Assembly: GCF_000242895.2 (NCBI RefSeq)
Contig: NC_021171.1
Coordinates: 2,204,001 to 2,268,000, forward strand
DNA from: Bacillus sp. 1NLA3E
GTDB lineage: Bacteria > Bacillota > Bacilli > Bacillales > Cytobacillaceae
DNA length: 64,000 nucleotides
Direction: 5' to 3'
Part shown: in pieces, positions 8,580 to 16,583 of the stretch
Position numbering within the stretch: position 1 is the first letter of the stretch
How the letters are laid out: each line of letters opens with the position of its first letter
Notes under the pieces: model-generated
The model's database searches: none
Told to the model about the DNA's origin: nothing
What the model saw: only the letters and a program-made list of their open reading frames with translations
Position numbers and translations under genes: made by a program

Positions 8580-9242
8580 TTGAATGAAAAAACAGCACTC
8601 ATAGCAGGTTCAAGTGGTTTAGTCGGAAATGAACTGCTTCATTTACTATTAGAAGGAAAAGAATATGACAAGGTTTATGCAGTTGTCCGAAAACCACTTT
8701 TCCTGAATCACCCTAAATTAACAGAAGTGGTAATCGATTTTGACCAACTCGAAAATTATCAAGATTATTTTGCTGTTGACGACGTATTTAGTTGTTTAGG
8801 CACGACTATTAAGAAGGCAAAAACCAAAGAAGCAATGTATAGAGTGGATGTTGAATATCCTTTGGATATTGCTGAACTGGCCTACAAGAAGGGTGCAAAA
8901 CAATTTTTACTTGTCAGTTCGATGAATGCGAATCCTAATTCGTCTCTCTTTTACCCAAAAATAAAAGGGGAACTAGAACAAGAAGTTGCTAAGCTACCGT
9001 TTGAAACCGTTTCATTGCTACGACCGTCGCTTTTGATGGGAGTTAGACAGGAATTCAGGTTTGGTGAGAAGATAGCAGGAATCATCCTAAGTGGGATTTC
9101 GTTTCTATTTGTTGGTCCTCTTAGAAAAAGTAAAGCAATAAGAGGCGAAACTGTGGCTCTAGCGATGTATCGGATTGCCCAACAAGGAAATAAGGGAATT
9201 ACAATCTATTTATCTGATCAATTAGAATCAATAGGGAATTAA
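8580..9242 (+). CDS. NAD(P)-binding atypical SDR oxidoreductase (HTATIP2-like)
   Basis: About 220 residues with an N-terminal Rossmann motif (ALIAGSSGLVGNELL) and a YPKIKGELE segment that fits the YxxxK catalytic pair of atypical short-chain dehydrogenases. FSCLGTTIKKAKTKEA and LLVSSMNANPNSS are typical of the HTATIP2/YybA-like group. AAAGGA nine bases before the TTG at 8580 favours that start over the upstream TTG at 8571; the ATG at 8584 is out of frame and soon stops. The substrate is unknown. A terminator follows directly. Confidence 0.8.
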   Translation: MNEKTALIAGSSGLVGNELLHLLLEGKEYDKVYAVVRKPLFLNHPKLTEVVIDFDQLENYQDYFAVDDVFSCLGTTIKKAKTKEAMYRVDVEYPLDIAELAYKKGAKQFLLVSSMNANPNSSLFYPKIKGELEQEVAKLPFETVSLLRPSLLMGVRQEFRFGEKIAGIILSGISFLFVGPLRKSKAIRGETVALAMYRIAQQGNKGITIYLSDQLESIGN

Positions 9243-9261
9243 AATAATATTTGCCTAAAAG

Positions 9262-9295
9262 AGAAACCCCTGCAGGGATGACTGAAGGGGTTTTC
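9262..9295 (+). terminator. Intrinsic terminator
   Basis: AGAAACCCCT pairs with AAGGGGTTTTCT around the loop GCAGGGATGACTG just after the oxidoreductase stop. It lies between convergent genes and could serve both strands. Confidence 0.85.
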
Positions 9296-9305
9296 TGAAG
9301 GGCTA

Positions 9306-10142
9306 TTATTGCTTTTTCACAATTTTTGAAGGGTTGTTTATTTTATAGGGAACGGAAACTTCTAAAAGGAAAGCTTCGTCTTCGACATCTTTTCCTTTTG
9401 GTAGGTTTTTCTTGACGATTTTTCCATCAAATTCAAGAATATCACCTTGTGAGAGTTCAAATTTCTTTAAGGTTTTGCTATGGGCACACCAAGCAAGACC
9501 TACCTCAACGGGCTCATCGGTCTCGATCCGTACGTTTTCCAGGACAACCACTTCGTCGTTGTCTTCATTAAAATGGTTCCAGCTTAAGGCAAATTGTTTA
9601 ACGCTGCCTGTAAAATGGACCTTTTCTTCAGGCAACACGAGTTTGGCAGCTTTCTCTTTTTTCTCTTTAATTGGTTTTACTACTTTCAACTTAGGAGGGG
9701 ACACTTGTTCAACCACTGTAGTCTCAGTCTTTAAGTCTGAATCTGATCCGGAATTCAAATCTTCCTGAATGGTTTCAGTAATATTGTTTTTGGGCGAACT
9801 AGAATCATCCTGGACTCTAATTTCCTTTCCAAAGTTAGAAGATTGCATTTCCTTTAGAAGAGCAGGGTGAATACAGGATAAATTCCCATCCTGAAATTCG
9901 ATGACCAGTGTATTATATTCTGCGGTTACACCAAAAGATTCATAGCCCTTTATAGTGACAAGGCGTTGGTGAGTTCTGTTTTTGTACCAGAACTCTTTCT
10001 TTACGTCTTTAGTACCGCTTAGGCCCCATTCTCTTACTTTTTCAGCATAATGAGCGTCATCCAGAAAGTGTTGGTATTCATCTTTAGGAGGTATGTAATT
10101 TGTAAGATTAGAATCTTCAATATGAGGCAATAGGATCGCCAT
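9306..10142 (-). CDS. Hypothetical protein with acidic linker and beta-rich C-terminal domain
   Basis: A soluble protein of about 278 residues. GGAAG upstream of the ATG at 10142 gives the start MAILLPHIEDSNL; the longer frame to 10208 lacks support. Residues 1-110 form one domain (YWYKNRTHQRLVTIKGY region), 115-175 is a low-complexity acidic/Ser-rich linker followed by a Lys-rich stretch, and about 180-278 is beta-rich (KVHFTGSVKQFALSWNHF to SVPYKINN), which suggests an OB-like binding fold. I do not recognise the family. The modular build with a charged linker would suit a nucleic-acid or protein binding role, but that is speculation. Confidence 0.75.
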   Translation of the reverse strand: MAILLPHIEDSNLTNYIPPKDEYQHFLDDAHYAEKVREWGLSGTKDVKKEFWYKNRTHQRLVTIKGYESFGVTAEYNTLVIEFQDGNLSCIHPALLKEMQSSNFGKEIRVQDDSSSPKNNITETIQEDLNSGSDSDLKTETTVVEQVSPPKLKVVKPIKEKKEKAAKLVLPEEKVHFTGSVKQFALSWNHFNEDNDEVVVLENVRIETDEPVEVGLAWCAHSKTLKKFELSQGDILEFDGKIVKKNLPKGKDVEDEAFLLEVSVPYKINNPSKIVKKQ

Positions 10143-10221
10143 GGCGCCACTTCCTTTCATTTTTATTTTACATCCTGAATTGAGAGAAAAAAAGTAGTGA
10201 AGATACATCTAAACAAAAAAA

Positions 10222-10240
10222 CACCGGTAATCTACCAGTG
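10222..10240 (-). terminator. Intrinsic terminator
   Basis: On the minus strand CACTGGTA pairs with TACCGGTG and is followed by TTTTTTTG. It lies just after the stop of the 73-residue gene at 10251. Confidence 0.75.
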
Positions 10241-10250
10241 CTTTCGACCA

Positions 10251-10472
10251 TTATGAAGTTCTTTCTTCTTGATCATTAATGTATATCAGAGAGCTCTTTT
10301 TAATCCAGTATTGAAAGCTATCTAATGGAAAGACTCCTCTGCAGTTGGAATTGTGCATTTGTACTACGACACTTCCTGGTGTTACTTCAACAATTTTTAA
10401 GGTGTCGGAGTTGCTAAGGTTAGGAATAAAACTGCTTTTTATTTCAAATTCCATGTTGTTATATAAATTCAT
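10251..10472 (-). CDS. Small hypothetical protein (73 aa)
   Basis: A 73-residue soluble protein starting MNLYNNMEFEIKSSF, with a beta-rich middle (DTLKIVEVTPGSVVVQM) and FPLDSFQYWIKKSSLIYIN near the end. GGGGGA nine bases before the ATG and a terminator directly after it support a real gene. It lies just upstream of the 278-residue gene on the same strand but has its own terminator. No family recognised. Confidence 0.65.
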   Translation of the reverse strand: MNLYNNMEFEIKSSFIPNLSNSDTLKIVEVTPGSVVVQMHNSNCRGVFPLDSFQYWIKKSSLIYINDQEERTS

Positions 10473-10613
10473 TCAATACAATCCCCCTGATTTTTATTAC
10501 ACGTTAATTGCTTTATCATTTATTTTCCCCATTATTTAATTATTTATCCATTTCCTGGAGGATTTTAATCGTAATAAGAGTGGAAAATTCCAAAACATAA
10601 ATCTTTTATCAAA

Positions 10614-10798
10614 GGCTCTGTAAAACTAGAATGTTGATTTCCGTTCCAGGCGCTTCGCTTTCCGCGGGGCGGGCGGTGAGCCTCCTCGGCGCTAAAGCGC
10701 CTGCGGGGTCTCACCTGTCCCGCTGCTCCCGCAGGAGTCTTCGTGCCTTCCACTCCAATCAACATTGTTCAGAAAATCAACATTGAGCTTTAACACAG
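10614..10798 (-). repeat. MITE-like hairpin repeat, copy 1
   Basis: About 185 bases from GGCTCTGTAAAAC to TTTAACACAG, with a GC-rich core (GCTTTCCGCGGGGCGGGCGG, then CTCCTCGGCGCTAAAGCGCC, then GGTCTCACCTGTCCCGCTGC) able to fold into nested hairpins. It is in reverse orientation relative to the copies at 34077 and 60639. The right end has lost the terminal CC. TCAAA lies immediately outside both ends, a possible remnant of a target duplication. Confidence 0.85.
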
Positions 10799-10971
10799 TC
10801 AAAAATTACATCTTTGGATTTCTGTGATGACATTTAACTGATTTTAGCATAACCAACTGGATTTGTATTGGATTCTTTTAAAATTGCTAAGAAGATCAAA
10901 CAAAAAAGGTAGTTTTTATTGATCATAACTAGTTTGTAATCGAAGCTAAATTTGACTAGGAAAAATAAATT

Positions 10972-10998
10972 GTGCCTAATCCTATAATGATCAGGCAC
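10972..10998 (-). terminator. Intrinsic terminator
   Basis: GTGCCTAATC and GATCAGGCAC form a hairpin after the stop of the 69-residue gene; the minus strand continues AATTTATTTTTCC. Confidence 0.75.
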
Positions 10999-11015
10999 AT
11001 TACCTTAAGAAAAAA

Positions 11016-11225
11016 TTATTGTAATTCATGATCAAACATTTGCTTTTGACGAGTGATAATATTTATTGCTTGATCTGAAATATTGCTTAATTCTTGATAC
11101 AAATTTTTGGAAGATTGATTATCTCCTTCTTGGACTTCTAGGAATATTTGCTCAGCAAGTTCCCGTCTTCGATGTCCAATTTCTCTTAGTTCATCACCTA
11201 ATTGTTCCAATTGATTGCGATCCAT
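11016..11225 (-). CDS. Small coiled-coil hypothetical protein (69 aa)
   Basis: A 69-residue, highly charged helical protein (MDRNQLEQLGDELREIGHRR, then ELAEQIFLEVQEGD) whose heptad-like spacing predicts a short coiled-coil pair. AGGAGG precedes the ATG, and a hairpin terminator follows. It sits alone between a repeat and a dehydrogenase gene. I cannot assign a function; it could be a small sporulation or regulatory protein. Confidence 0.7.
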   Translation of the reverse strand: MDRNQLEQLGDELREIGHRRRELAEQIFLEVQEGDNQSSKNLYQELSNISDQAINIITRQKQMFDHELQ

Positions 11226-11333
11226 GAAAAAACCTCCTAAGCAGGGCTGCTTTAATAATAGTTTCTTTGGATATTTTATGTTTATTATTGGCGACCTTCA
11301 TTAGAATATTCTTTTTAAAAAAGGTAGAAAAAT

Positions 11334-12170
11334 CTATCTCAACAGTTTCTTCAGAATAGCCTCTTCAATCAACTTCCACTTTAACACTTTTTTCAGAAAT
11401 AGATTCTTTTTAACATCTTTCCCAATGGGATACCTTAGGTCAGGAGTTTTCTGAAGTGTAGCGATTTCTGCAACCAAGTTAGCTACATCTTGCGGATCAC
11501 CATGTTCAGTCATTCCAGTTCCAATTTCTTTTAAGATGGCTCCCATATAGGAATAGTAGGGGGAATCAGAGTTCAGATTGGTTGAATCAATACTTGACCA
11601 AATGTTGGTTTTATATGAACCAGGCTCGATTAGGACAACATCTATACCGAATGGTTTTAGTTCGAGTCTTAAACTCTCGCTGTAACCCTCAAGTGCATGC
11701 TTGGAGGAGACATAAGGAGATAATCCTGGAAAACCTATTTTACCGCTAATACTACTCATATTGATTATTCTTCCTTGTCCTTGAGCTCTCATGAACGGCA
11801 GGATTGCATTTGTAATGGCAATGACTCCGAAAAAATTGGTTTCGAATTGCTTACGATAGTCCTCAACGGTCAACTCCTCACTGAAGCCTCCTAACGCAAA
11901 TCCCGCATTGTTTACGAGAACATCGATTGTATGAAAATGTGAAAGGTATGTAGTTAGATGATTTATTGATTCTGTAGAAGTGACGTCTAGTGGGTAGGTA
12001 TGGATGTTTTCGAGTACATTTTGCTTTTTTGCTGAACTTAAAAGCGGGCCAGCATTACTAGTGTTTCTCATGGTTGCAATCACTTGGAAGCCGTGCTTTG
12101 CTAGTTCGATGGCACATAATAAACCAAATCCACTGGAAGTACCGGTGATGATTGCCGTTTTTGAACTCAT
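11334..12170 (-). CDS. Short-chain dehydrogenase/reductase
   Basis: A 278-residue classical SDR: cofactor motif TGTSSGFG (9-16), NNAG (87-90), and the catalytic S140-Y153-K157 triad in NMSS and YVSSK. The EPGSYKTNIW segment after the active site is typical of SDRs acting on steroids, retinoid-like or other carbonyl compounds, but the substrate cannot be inferred. The cofactor is probably NADP(H), given the basic MRN after strand 2. AAAGGAG lies ten bases before the ATG. It is flanked by two copies of the hairpin repeat and has no obvious operon partner. Confidence 0.88.
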   Translation of the reverse strand: MSSKTAIITGTSSGFGLLCAIELAKHGFQVIATMRNTSNAGPLLSSAKKQNVLENIHTYPLDVTSTESINHLTTYLSHFHTIDVLVNNAGFALGGFSEELTVEDYRKQFETNFFGVIAITNAILPFMRAQGQGRIINMSSISGKIGFPGLSPYVSSKHALEGYSESLRLELKPFGIDVVLIEPGSYKTNIWSSIDSTNLNSDSPYYSYMGAILKEIGTGMTEHGDPQDVANLVAEIATLQKTPDLRYPIGKDVKKNLFLKKVLKWKLIEEAILKKLLR

Positions 12171-12248
12171 AAATTGTCTCCTTTATTCTCTCTATATTCT
12201 ATATTGTAATGGTTATATGAGATTGTACCTATATAAATTTTTATTAAA

Positions 12249-12431
12249 GGCTGTGTAAAAATAGAATGTTGATTTCCGCTCCAGGCGCTCGCTTTCCGCG
12301 GGCTGTCCGGGAGCCTCCTCGGCGCTATGCGCCTCCGGGGTCTCCCGCGACACGCTTCTCCCGCAGGAGTCTCGCGCCTTCCGCTCCAATCAACATTGTG
12401 CAAAAAATCAACAATGAGCATTAACACAGCC
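12249..12431 (-). repeat. MITE-like hairpin repeat, copy 2
   Basis: From GGCTGTGTAAAA to TTAACACAGCC, same orientation as copy 1. The terminal inverted repeats are GGCTGTGT and ACACAGCC, and TTAAA lies immediately outside each end, which fits a target-site duplication. The core is the same GC-rich palindromic block, with several substitutions relative to copy 1 (for example GGGCTGTCCGGGAGCC). Confidence 0.87.
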
Positions 12432-12510
12432 TTAAAAAATGATCAATATTTTCGAAAACAGAAGAAAAGGGAAGGGGAGAAGATTTTCATTAAAAATGTG
12501 GTCAAACAAA

Positions 12511-12539
12511 AACGGTCCAAGATTAGCTCTAGGACCGTT
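12511..12539 (-). terminator. Intrinsic terminator
   Basis: AACGGTCC pairs with GGACCGTT across a 13-base loop; the minus strand continues TTTTGTTTGACC. It lies after the 44-residue gene ending at 12560. Confidence 0.75.
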
Positions 12540-12559
12540 TGATTGTTTTTTTAAATATT

Positions 12560-12694
12560 TTATTTAGATTTATTTTGCAAATCCTTCTTCGTTATTTCAC
12601 TTCTAATATGAATGTCTTTGTTAAATTCCGTATCTTGATTTTTGTTGTTAGGGTATTTATTTTTACTTTCGCGGTTATCATTTTTATTGGTCAT
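12560..12694 (-). CDS. Small hydrophilic protein (44 aa)
   Basis: 44 residues, extremely Asn/Lys-rich (MTNKNDNRESKNKYPNNKNQ, then DTEFNKDIHIRSEI). A strong AAAGGAGG precedes the ATG at 12694 (the longer frame to 12769 runs back through a terminator and is not likely). It lies directly downstream of a SASP gene, each with its own terminator, and its composition resembles minor small spore proteins. The spore role is inferred from context only. Confidence 0.6.
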   Translation of the reverse strand: MTNKNDNRESKNKYPNNKNQDTEFNKDIHIRSEITKKDLQNKSK

Positions 12695-12743
12695 GGTTAA
12701 AATCCTCCTTTTCTGTTTGAATTCATTATTCTGAAGTAGAAAG

Positions 12744-12766
12744 AGACCCCAAAATAACTGGGGTCC
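12744..12766 (-). terminator. Terminator of the SASP gene
   Basis: GACCCCAAAATAACTGGGGTC is a perfect-stem hairpin (GACCCC/GGGGTC) 19 bases after the SASP stop; the minus strand continues TCTTTCTAC. Confidence 0.75.
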
Positions 12767-12784
12767 CATATTCCGAAATCAACA

Positions 12785-12979
12785 TCATTGACCTTGTTGA
12801 TTTCTTAATGATTGCTCTCCGTAGGCGATGAGACGTTTTGTCATCTCGCCCCCGACGGAACCGTTTGCTCGTGCGGTCGTATCAGCACCAAGTTGAACTC
12901 CAAACTCATTGGAAATCTCTTCTTTCATTTGATCAAGAGCATTACCTGCGCCTGGTACCAAAAGTTTGTTTCTACCCAT
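12785..12979 (-). CDS. Alpha/beta-type small acid-soluble spore protein
   Basis: 64 residues with the hallmarks of alpha/beta SASPs: [20 protein letters not shown] contains the germination-protease cleavage region (EFGV), and [14 protein letters not shown] is the second conserved DNA-binding block. Family role: these proteins coat and protect DNA in the dormant spore core and are degraded by GPR during germination. Length is normal for the family. It indicates an endospore former. Forespore (sigma-G) expression is expected from the family, but I did not identify the promoter. Confidence 0.95.
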   Translation of the reverse strand: MGRNKLLVPGAGNALDQMKEEISNEFGVQLGADTTARANGSVGGEMTKRLIAYGEQSLRNQQGQ

Positions 12980-13158
12980 GATACATCACTCCCGACGATT
13001 TATTGAGCAATAATATATGCTCTAAGTTAATTTAACCGAATTGTAATGGGACGATACGTAATATCACTTGAGTAAAAAAATCAATAAAAAGGTAAAGTTT
13101 GTTTTTTTGAAAATTTATAATTGTAAATCTTGTAAGTTTATGGTACTTTTTCTTTATA

Positions 13159-13187
13159 TGTAAACCAAAAACAAAATCAAGTTTACA
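13159..13187 (+). promoter_or_regulatory. Probable BirA biotin-repressor operator
   Basis: TGTAAAC and GTTTACA form an inverted repeat separated by 15 bases, between the promoter-like region and the bioB ribosome site (GAGGGG at about 13192). Arm sequence and spacing match the Firmicute BirA operator pattern (TTGTTAACC-N14/15-GGTTAACAA) with changes, and the location directly before bioB supports it. Confidence 0.7.
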
Positions 13188-13204
13188 AAAAGAGGGGTAA
13201 ATTT

Positions 13205-14200
13205 ATGGAAGTAACTACAAAAAAAGATTGGAAAAAACTAGCTGAAAATATCCTTGGGGGATATCAAATTACCAAAGAAGAAGCTCTTGCGATTGTGCAG
13301 GCTCCTGATGAAGAGGTGTTGGAAATTATAAATGCAGCCTTCCTTATCCGCCACCATTATTATGGAAAAAAAGTGAAGCTAAATATGATTATTAATACAA
13401 AGTCAGGCTTATGTCCTGAAGACTGCGGTTATTGCTCTCAATCGATTGTATCGGAGGCACCAATCGATAAATACGCATGGTTGACTAAAGAAAAAATCAT
13501 CGAAGGGGCCCAGGAATCTATGCGTCGTAAAGCAGGTACATATTGTATTGTTGCTTCTGGACGAAGACCTTCAGATAAAGAAATTGATCACGTCATTGAA
13601 GCAGTAAAAGAAATTAAGGCGACGACAGATCTTAAAATTTGTTGCTGTTTAGGCTTTTTAAACGAGGAACATGCAGGGAAGTTAGCGGAGGCGGGAGTCA
13701 ATCGCTATAACCATAACTTAAATACAAGCAAAGAAAATTACGAAAATATTTGTTCAACTCATTCATATGAAGACCGGGTTGACACAGTAGAAAATGCCAA
13801 GGATTCCGGGATGTCACCTTGTTCAGGTGCGATTTTCGGGATGGGCGAATCCGATCAAGAAGCTGTTCAAATCGCGATGTCATTGCACCAATTGGGAGCA
13901 GATTCAATCCCATGTAATTTTCTAAATTCGATAGATGGTACGCCTTTAGAAGAAAAATCCGAATTAAATCCACGCAAATGTTTAAAGTTATTAGCGATGA
14001 TGAGATTTGTAAATCCATCCAAAGAAATTCGAATGGCTGGTGGGCGTGAGGTTAATCTTCGTTCATTACAAGTGTTGGGCCTTTATGCAGCAAATTCAAT
14101 TTTCGTTGGAGATTATTTGACTACCGCTGGTCAAGAACCAACCTCTGATTGGAGCATGATTGAAGATCTTGGATTTGAGATCGAGGAATGTGCACTTTAA
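13205..14200 (+). CDS. bioB: Biotin synthase
   Basis: A 331-residue radical SAM enzyme that inserts sulfur into dethiobiotin. The SAM-cluster cysteines are C70, C74 and C77 in CPEDCGYCSQ, and C114 and C146 (ICCCLGF) with GGREVNLRSL fit the second iron-sulfur cluster site. It is full length. GAGGGG precedes the ATG by seven bases. A BirA-like operator upstream implies repression by biotin. No other bio gene is visible, so bioB stands alone and the rest of the pathway must be elsewhere, or the cell imports dethiobiotin. Confidence 0.97.
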   Translation: MEVTTKKDWKKLAENILGGYQITKEEALAIVQAPDEEVLEIINAAFLIRHHYYGKKVKLNMIINTKSGLCPEDCGYCSQSIVSEAPIDKYAWLTKEKIIEGAQESMRRKAGTYCIVASGRRPSDKEIDHVIEAVKEIKATTDLKICCCLGFLNEEHAGKLAEAGVNRYNHNLNTSKENYENICSTHSYEDRVDTVENAKDSGMSPCSGAIFGMGESDQEAVQIAMSLHQLGADSIPCNFLNSIDGTPLEEKSELNPRKCLKLLAMMRFVNPSKEIRMAGGREVNLRSLQVLGLYAANSIFVGDYLTTAGQEPTSDWSMIEDLGFEIEECAL

Positions 14201-14253
14201 ATGAAAAGTAGAGGAGAAGTTTTTGTTATTCCCTTCTGCTTACTTATAAAAAA

Positions 14254-14280
14254 GGCTTTGTTAAATGAAATTGTTGATAT
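14254..14280 (+). repeat. Possible solo end of the MITE-like repeat
   Basis: GGCTTTGTTAAATGAAATTG followed by TTGAT resembles the left end of the repeat at 34077 (GGCTGTGTTAAAGCTCATTG then TTGAT). The GC-rich core is absent. It may be a deletion remnant. Confidence 0.4.
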
Positions 14281-14351
14281 ATTTAAAGCTTTGCCAATGG
14301 TGGGTACTCAGTTTTTAAAAAAAGAGAGTATATAATTTTGAACTTAGATAA

Positions 14352-14500
14352 CTGTCTAGCACATGCACCCAGCGCCTAGTGTACTTCACTCTCCTCCCTA
14401 CGATAAGTCAACATCGGGTCGCTTCGCTTTCCGTGTTTTCTTTATCTCAGTCAGAGAGATCCAGTCCATACGTCGCTAAACGGTTGCATGTGCTTTTCTT
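14352..14500. repeat. Structured intergenic repeat with inverted ends
   Basis: Opens CTGTCTAGCACATGCACC and closes CGGTTGCATGTGCTTTTCTT; GCACATGCA (14359-14367) and TGCATGTGC (14485-14493) are perfect inverted repeats. The interior is GC-richer than the flanks. It belongs loosely to the same class as the element at 3382-3500. No coding potential is seen in 14201-14688. Confidence 0.6.
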
Positions 14501-14617
14501 ATCATAAAGCTTTTTCCACTTCTACAAGCATCGTTTGTATGTTTTTTATGAAATATGGATATTGAGAACAAGAATCACTTTTATGGGGGAGATTTGGTAA
14601 TGGATTATATAAAAAAA

Positions 14618-14642
14618 TAGTCCCAGCAATTTTCTAGGACTA
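14618..14642 (-). terminator. Terminator of the nsrR-like gene
   Basis: TAGTCC and GGACTA form a hairpin; the minus strand continues with TTTTTTT. It lies 47 bases after the regulator's stop. Confidence 0.7.
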
Positions 14643-14688
14643 CGAGGATCTTACTATTATTAAAATTTTTAATCATTGGTTGGAGGAT

Positions 14689-15150
14689 TTATTCTTTGGG
14701 TAAAGGGCTTTGACCATCTGAACTGAAAAATCCCTTCATCACTGGATTATGATTCACAATGTCATCGAGGGTATATTGATCTAGGACTTGAAGAAATTGT
14801 TCAAGCGCTGTATTAAGGATATGCTTTAAAGAGCAGACCGGTGTCATGATACATTTATTATTATGATGTTCAAAACATTCTACTATATAAAAATCTTCTT
14901 CAGTTTTTCTTATAATTTCACCAATGTTAATTTCTGAAGGTAATTTTGCAAGGCGAACGCCGCCATTTCTCCCTCTAATCGTTTCAATATAGCCCATTTT
15001 CCCCATATTATAAATTATTTTCATAAGATGATTTTTCGAAATATCGTAAATTTCGGCTATTTCCTTAATATTGGAAAGTTCATTGTTTTTCTTAGCCGCT
15101 AAATAAATTAAAACTCGGAGCGAGTAATCAGTATAAGTTGTTAAATGCAT
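14689..15150 (-). CDS. nsrR: Rrf2-family nitric-oxide-sensing repressor
   Basis: A 153-residue Rrf2 protein with an N-terminal winged helix (MHLTTYTDYSLRVLIYLA; ISKNHLMKIIYNMGKMGYIE is the recognition region) and three cysteines, C92, C100 and C106 (ECF, KCI, VCS), spaced as in NsrR Fe-S cluster proteins. NsrR represses NO-response genes until NO damages its cluster. It is divergent from hmp, the classic NsrR target, and two operator-like dyads lie between them. Rrf2 members such as IscR differ in cysteine spacing, so NsrR is the best call. Confidence 0.92.
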   Translation of the reverse strand: MHLTTYTDYSLRVLIYLAAKKNNELSNIKEIAEIYDISKNHLMKIIYNMGKMGYIETIRGRNGGVRLAKLPSEINIGEIIRKTEEDFYIVECFEHHNNKCIMTPVCSLKHILNTALEQFLQVLDQYTLDDIVNHNPVMKGFFSSDGQSPLPKE

Positions 15151-15212
15151 TTCGTTTCCCTCACAATCTTTAACTGACTTAAGTTTAGCATAAAATAGAG
15201 GATTTCAAAAAA

Positions 15213-15233
15213 AGAAGTATTCTAAATATTGCT
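15213..15233. promoter_or_regulatory. Candidate NsrR operator, imperfect
   Basis: GAAGTATTCTAAATATTGCTT resembles the dyad at 15261-15280 with mismatches (AGTATT/AATATT arms). It lies closer to nsrR, so it may give autoregulation. Confidence 0.5.
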
Positions 15234-15260
15234 TTTTCTTAAAAACCATTCTATCATAAA

Positions 15261-15280
15261 GAAGTATTTAAAATACTACT
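15261..15280. promoter_or_regulatory. NsrR operator upstream of hmp
   Basis: AGTATTT-A-AAATACT is a perfect 7-base-arm dyad at 15263-15277 located 29 bases before the hmp start. It fits the AT-rich Bacillus NsrR pattern (arms ATTT/AAAT around one base) and would overlap the hmp promoter. Confidence 0.7.
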
Positions 15281-15305
15281 TATCAAACAAAGGGGATTTT
15301 TAAAA

Positions 15306-16535
15306 ATGCTTTCTCAAAAAACGATTGAAACAATTAAATCAACTGTTCCTGTTTTAGAAGTGAAGGGAACTGAAATTACAACAGTGTTTTATAAAAATAT
15401 GTTTGAAAAACACCCAGAGCTATTAAATATTTTTAACCATGCAAATCAAAAAAGGGGCCGCCAGCAAACTGCACTGGCAAATACGGTTTTGGCAGCAGCT
15501 ACATACATCGATAAACTTGAGACCATTATCCCGGTTGTGAAGCAAATTGCTCACAAACACCGGAGCTTGGTGATTAAACCTGAGCATTATCCAATCGTGG
15601 GTGAGAATTTACTTGGAGCGATCAGGGAGGTTCTTGGAGATGCCGCTACAGACGAAATTATCAATGCATGGGCAGAAGCTTATGGTGTGATCGCTCAGGT
15701 TTTTATTGATATTGAAAAAGAAATGTACGAAGAGGCTGCTTCAAAAGCTTGCGGATGGAGTGAATTTAAAGAATTCAAAGTAATTGAAAAAGTGAAGGAA
15801 AGTGATGTCATCACTTCTTTCTATTTAATTCCTGCAGACAATTCTGGCGTTCCTGATTTTGAGCCAGGCCAATATATCACAATCAGACTTAATATTCCTG
15901 GAGAAAAATATTTAGTAAATCGCCAATATAGTTTATCTGCTGCTCCTGGCAAAGAATATTTCCGTATTTCGGTGAAAAGAGAGGCAGAAGAGAACACTCC
16001 TAAGGGGAAGGTCTCAAACTATCTTCACGATCAGATTAATCAAGGGGACATTGTCGAGGTAACAGCACCAGCGGGGGATTTCACATTAAATCGAGAAGAA
16101 TCACCAGTCGTATTTTTAAGTGGCGGAGTAGGGATTACACCATTTATGAGCATGGTGAACAGCTTGGCAGAGAATCAGCCAAACCGCCAAATTACATTTA
16201 TCAATGCTTCAAGAAATGGAAACCATCAAGCATTTAAAGAGGAATTAGAAGCTTTAATGGAAAGATTATCAAACTTTCAATTATCTTATGTGTTTGAAAA
16301 CCCTTCAGAGGTTGATAAAAAGGAACTTCACTTCAGTAAAGAGGGCTATATTGATGCTGAATGGTTAAAAGAGAATGCTGAAACAGCAAGTGCAGACTAT
16401 TACGTATGCGGGCCGGTACCATTCTTACGTGCTGTCGTCTTAACCTTGAAAAAAATAGGGGTTGCTGACAGCCAAATTCATTATGAATTCTTCGGACCAG
16501 CGATGAATCTAGAAGCGGAATCACAACTAGTTTAA
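15306..16535 (+). CDS. hmp: Flavohemoprotein, nitric oxide dioxygenase
   Basis: 409 residues: a globin domain (1-140) and a ferredoxin-NADP-reductase-like module (about 150-400). Globin residues line up with known Hmp proteins: Y29, Q53, proximal H85 and Y95. FAD binding is marked by RQYSLSAAP, and NAD(P)H binding by SGGVGITP. It oxidises NO to nitrate with O2 and NAD(P)H in the cytoplasm. AAAGGGG precedes the ATG. The divergent nsrR gene and intergenic dyads indicate NO-induced expression. A strong terminator follows. Confidence 0.97.
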   Translation: MLSQKTIETIKSTVPVLEVKGTEITTVFYKNMFEKHPELLNIFNHANQKRGRQQTALANTVLAAATYIDKLETIIPVVKQIAHKHRSLVIKPEHYPIVGENLLGAIREVLGDAATDEIINAWAEAYGVIAQVFIDIEKEMYEEAASKACGWSEFKEFKVIEKVKESDVITSFYLIPADNSGVPDFEPGQYITIRLNIPGEKYLVNRQYSLSAAPGKEYFRISVKREAEENTPKGKVSNYLHDQINQGDIVEVTAPAGDFTLNREESPVVFLSGGVGITPFMSMVNSLAENQPNRQITFINASRNGNHQAFKEELEALMERLSNFQLSYVFENPSEVDKKELHFSKEGYIDAEWLKENAETASADYYVCGPVPFLRAVVLTLKKIGVADSQIHYEFFGPAMNLEAESQLV

Positions 16536-16540
16536 TAGAG

Positions 16541-16573
16541 AAAGAGCGGGATGCAAAGGCTGTCCCGCTCTTT
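16541..16573 (+). terminator. Terminator of hmp
   Basis: AAAGAGCGGGA pairs with TCCCGCTCTTT around ATGCAAAGGCTG; it is shared with the convergent small gene ending at 16584. Confidence 0.9.
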
Positions 16574-16583
16574 TAGGCTTATT

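Noticed and set aside
12167-12427. 86-codon minus-strand frame, and similar frames at 10565, 35586, 60513 and elsewhere
   Set aside because: They are read through the GC-rich hairpin repeats (RRRIAPRRLPDSPRKASAWSG type) and reflect the repeat, not a gene.
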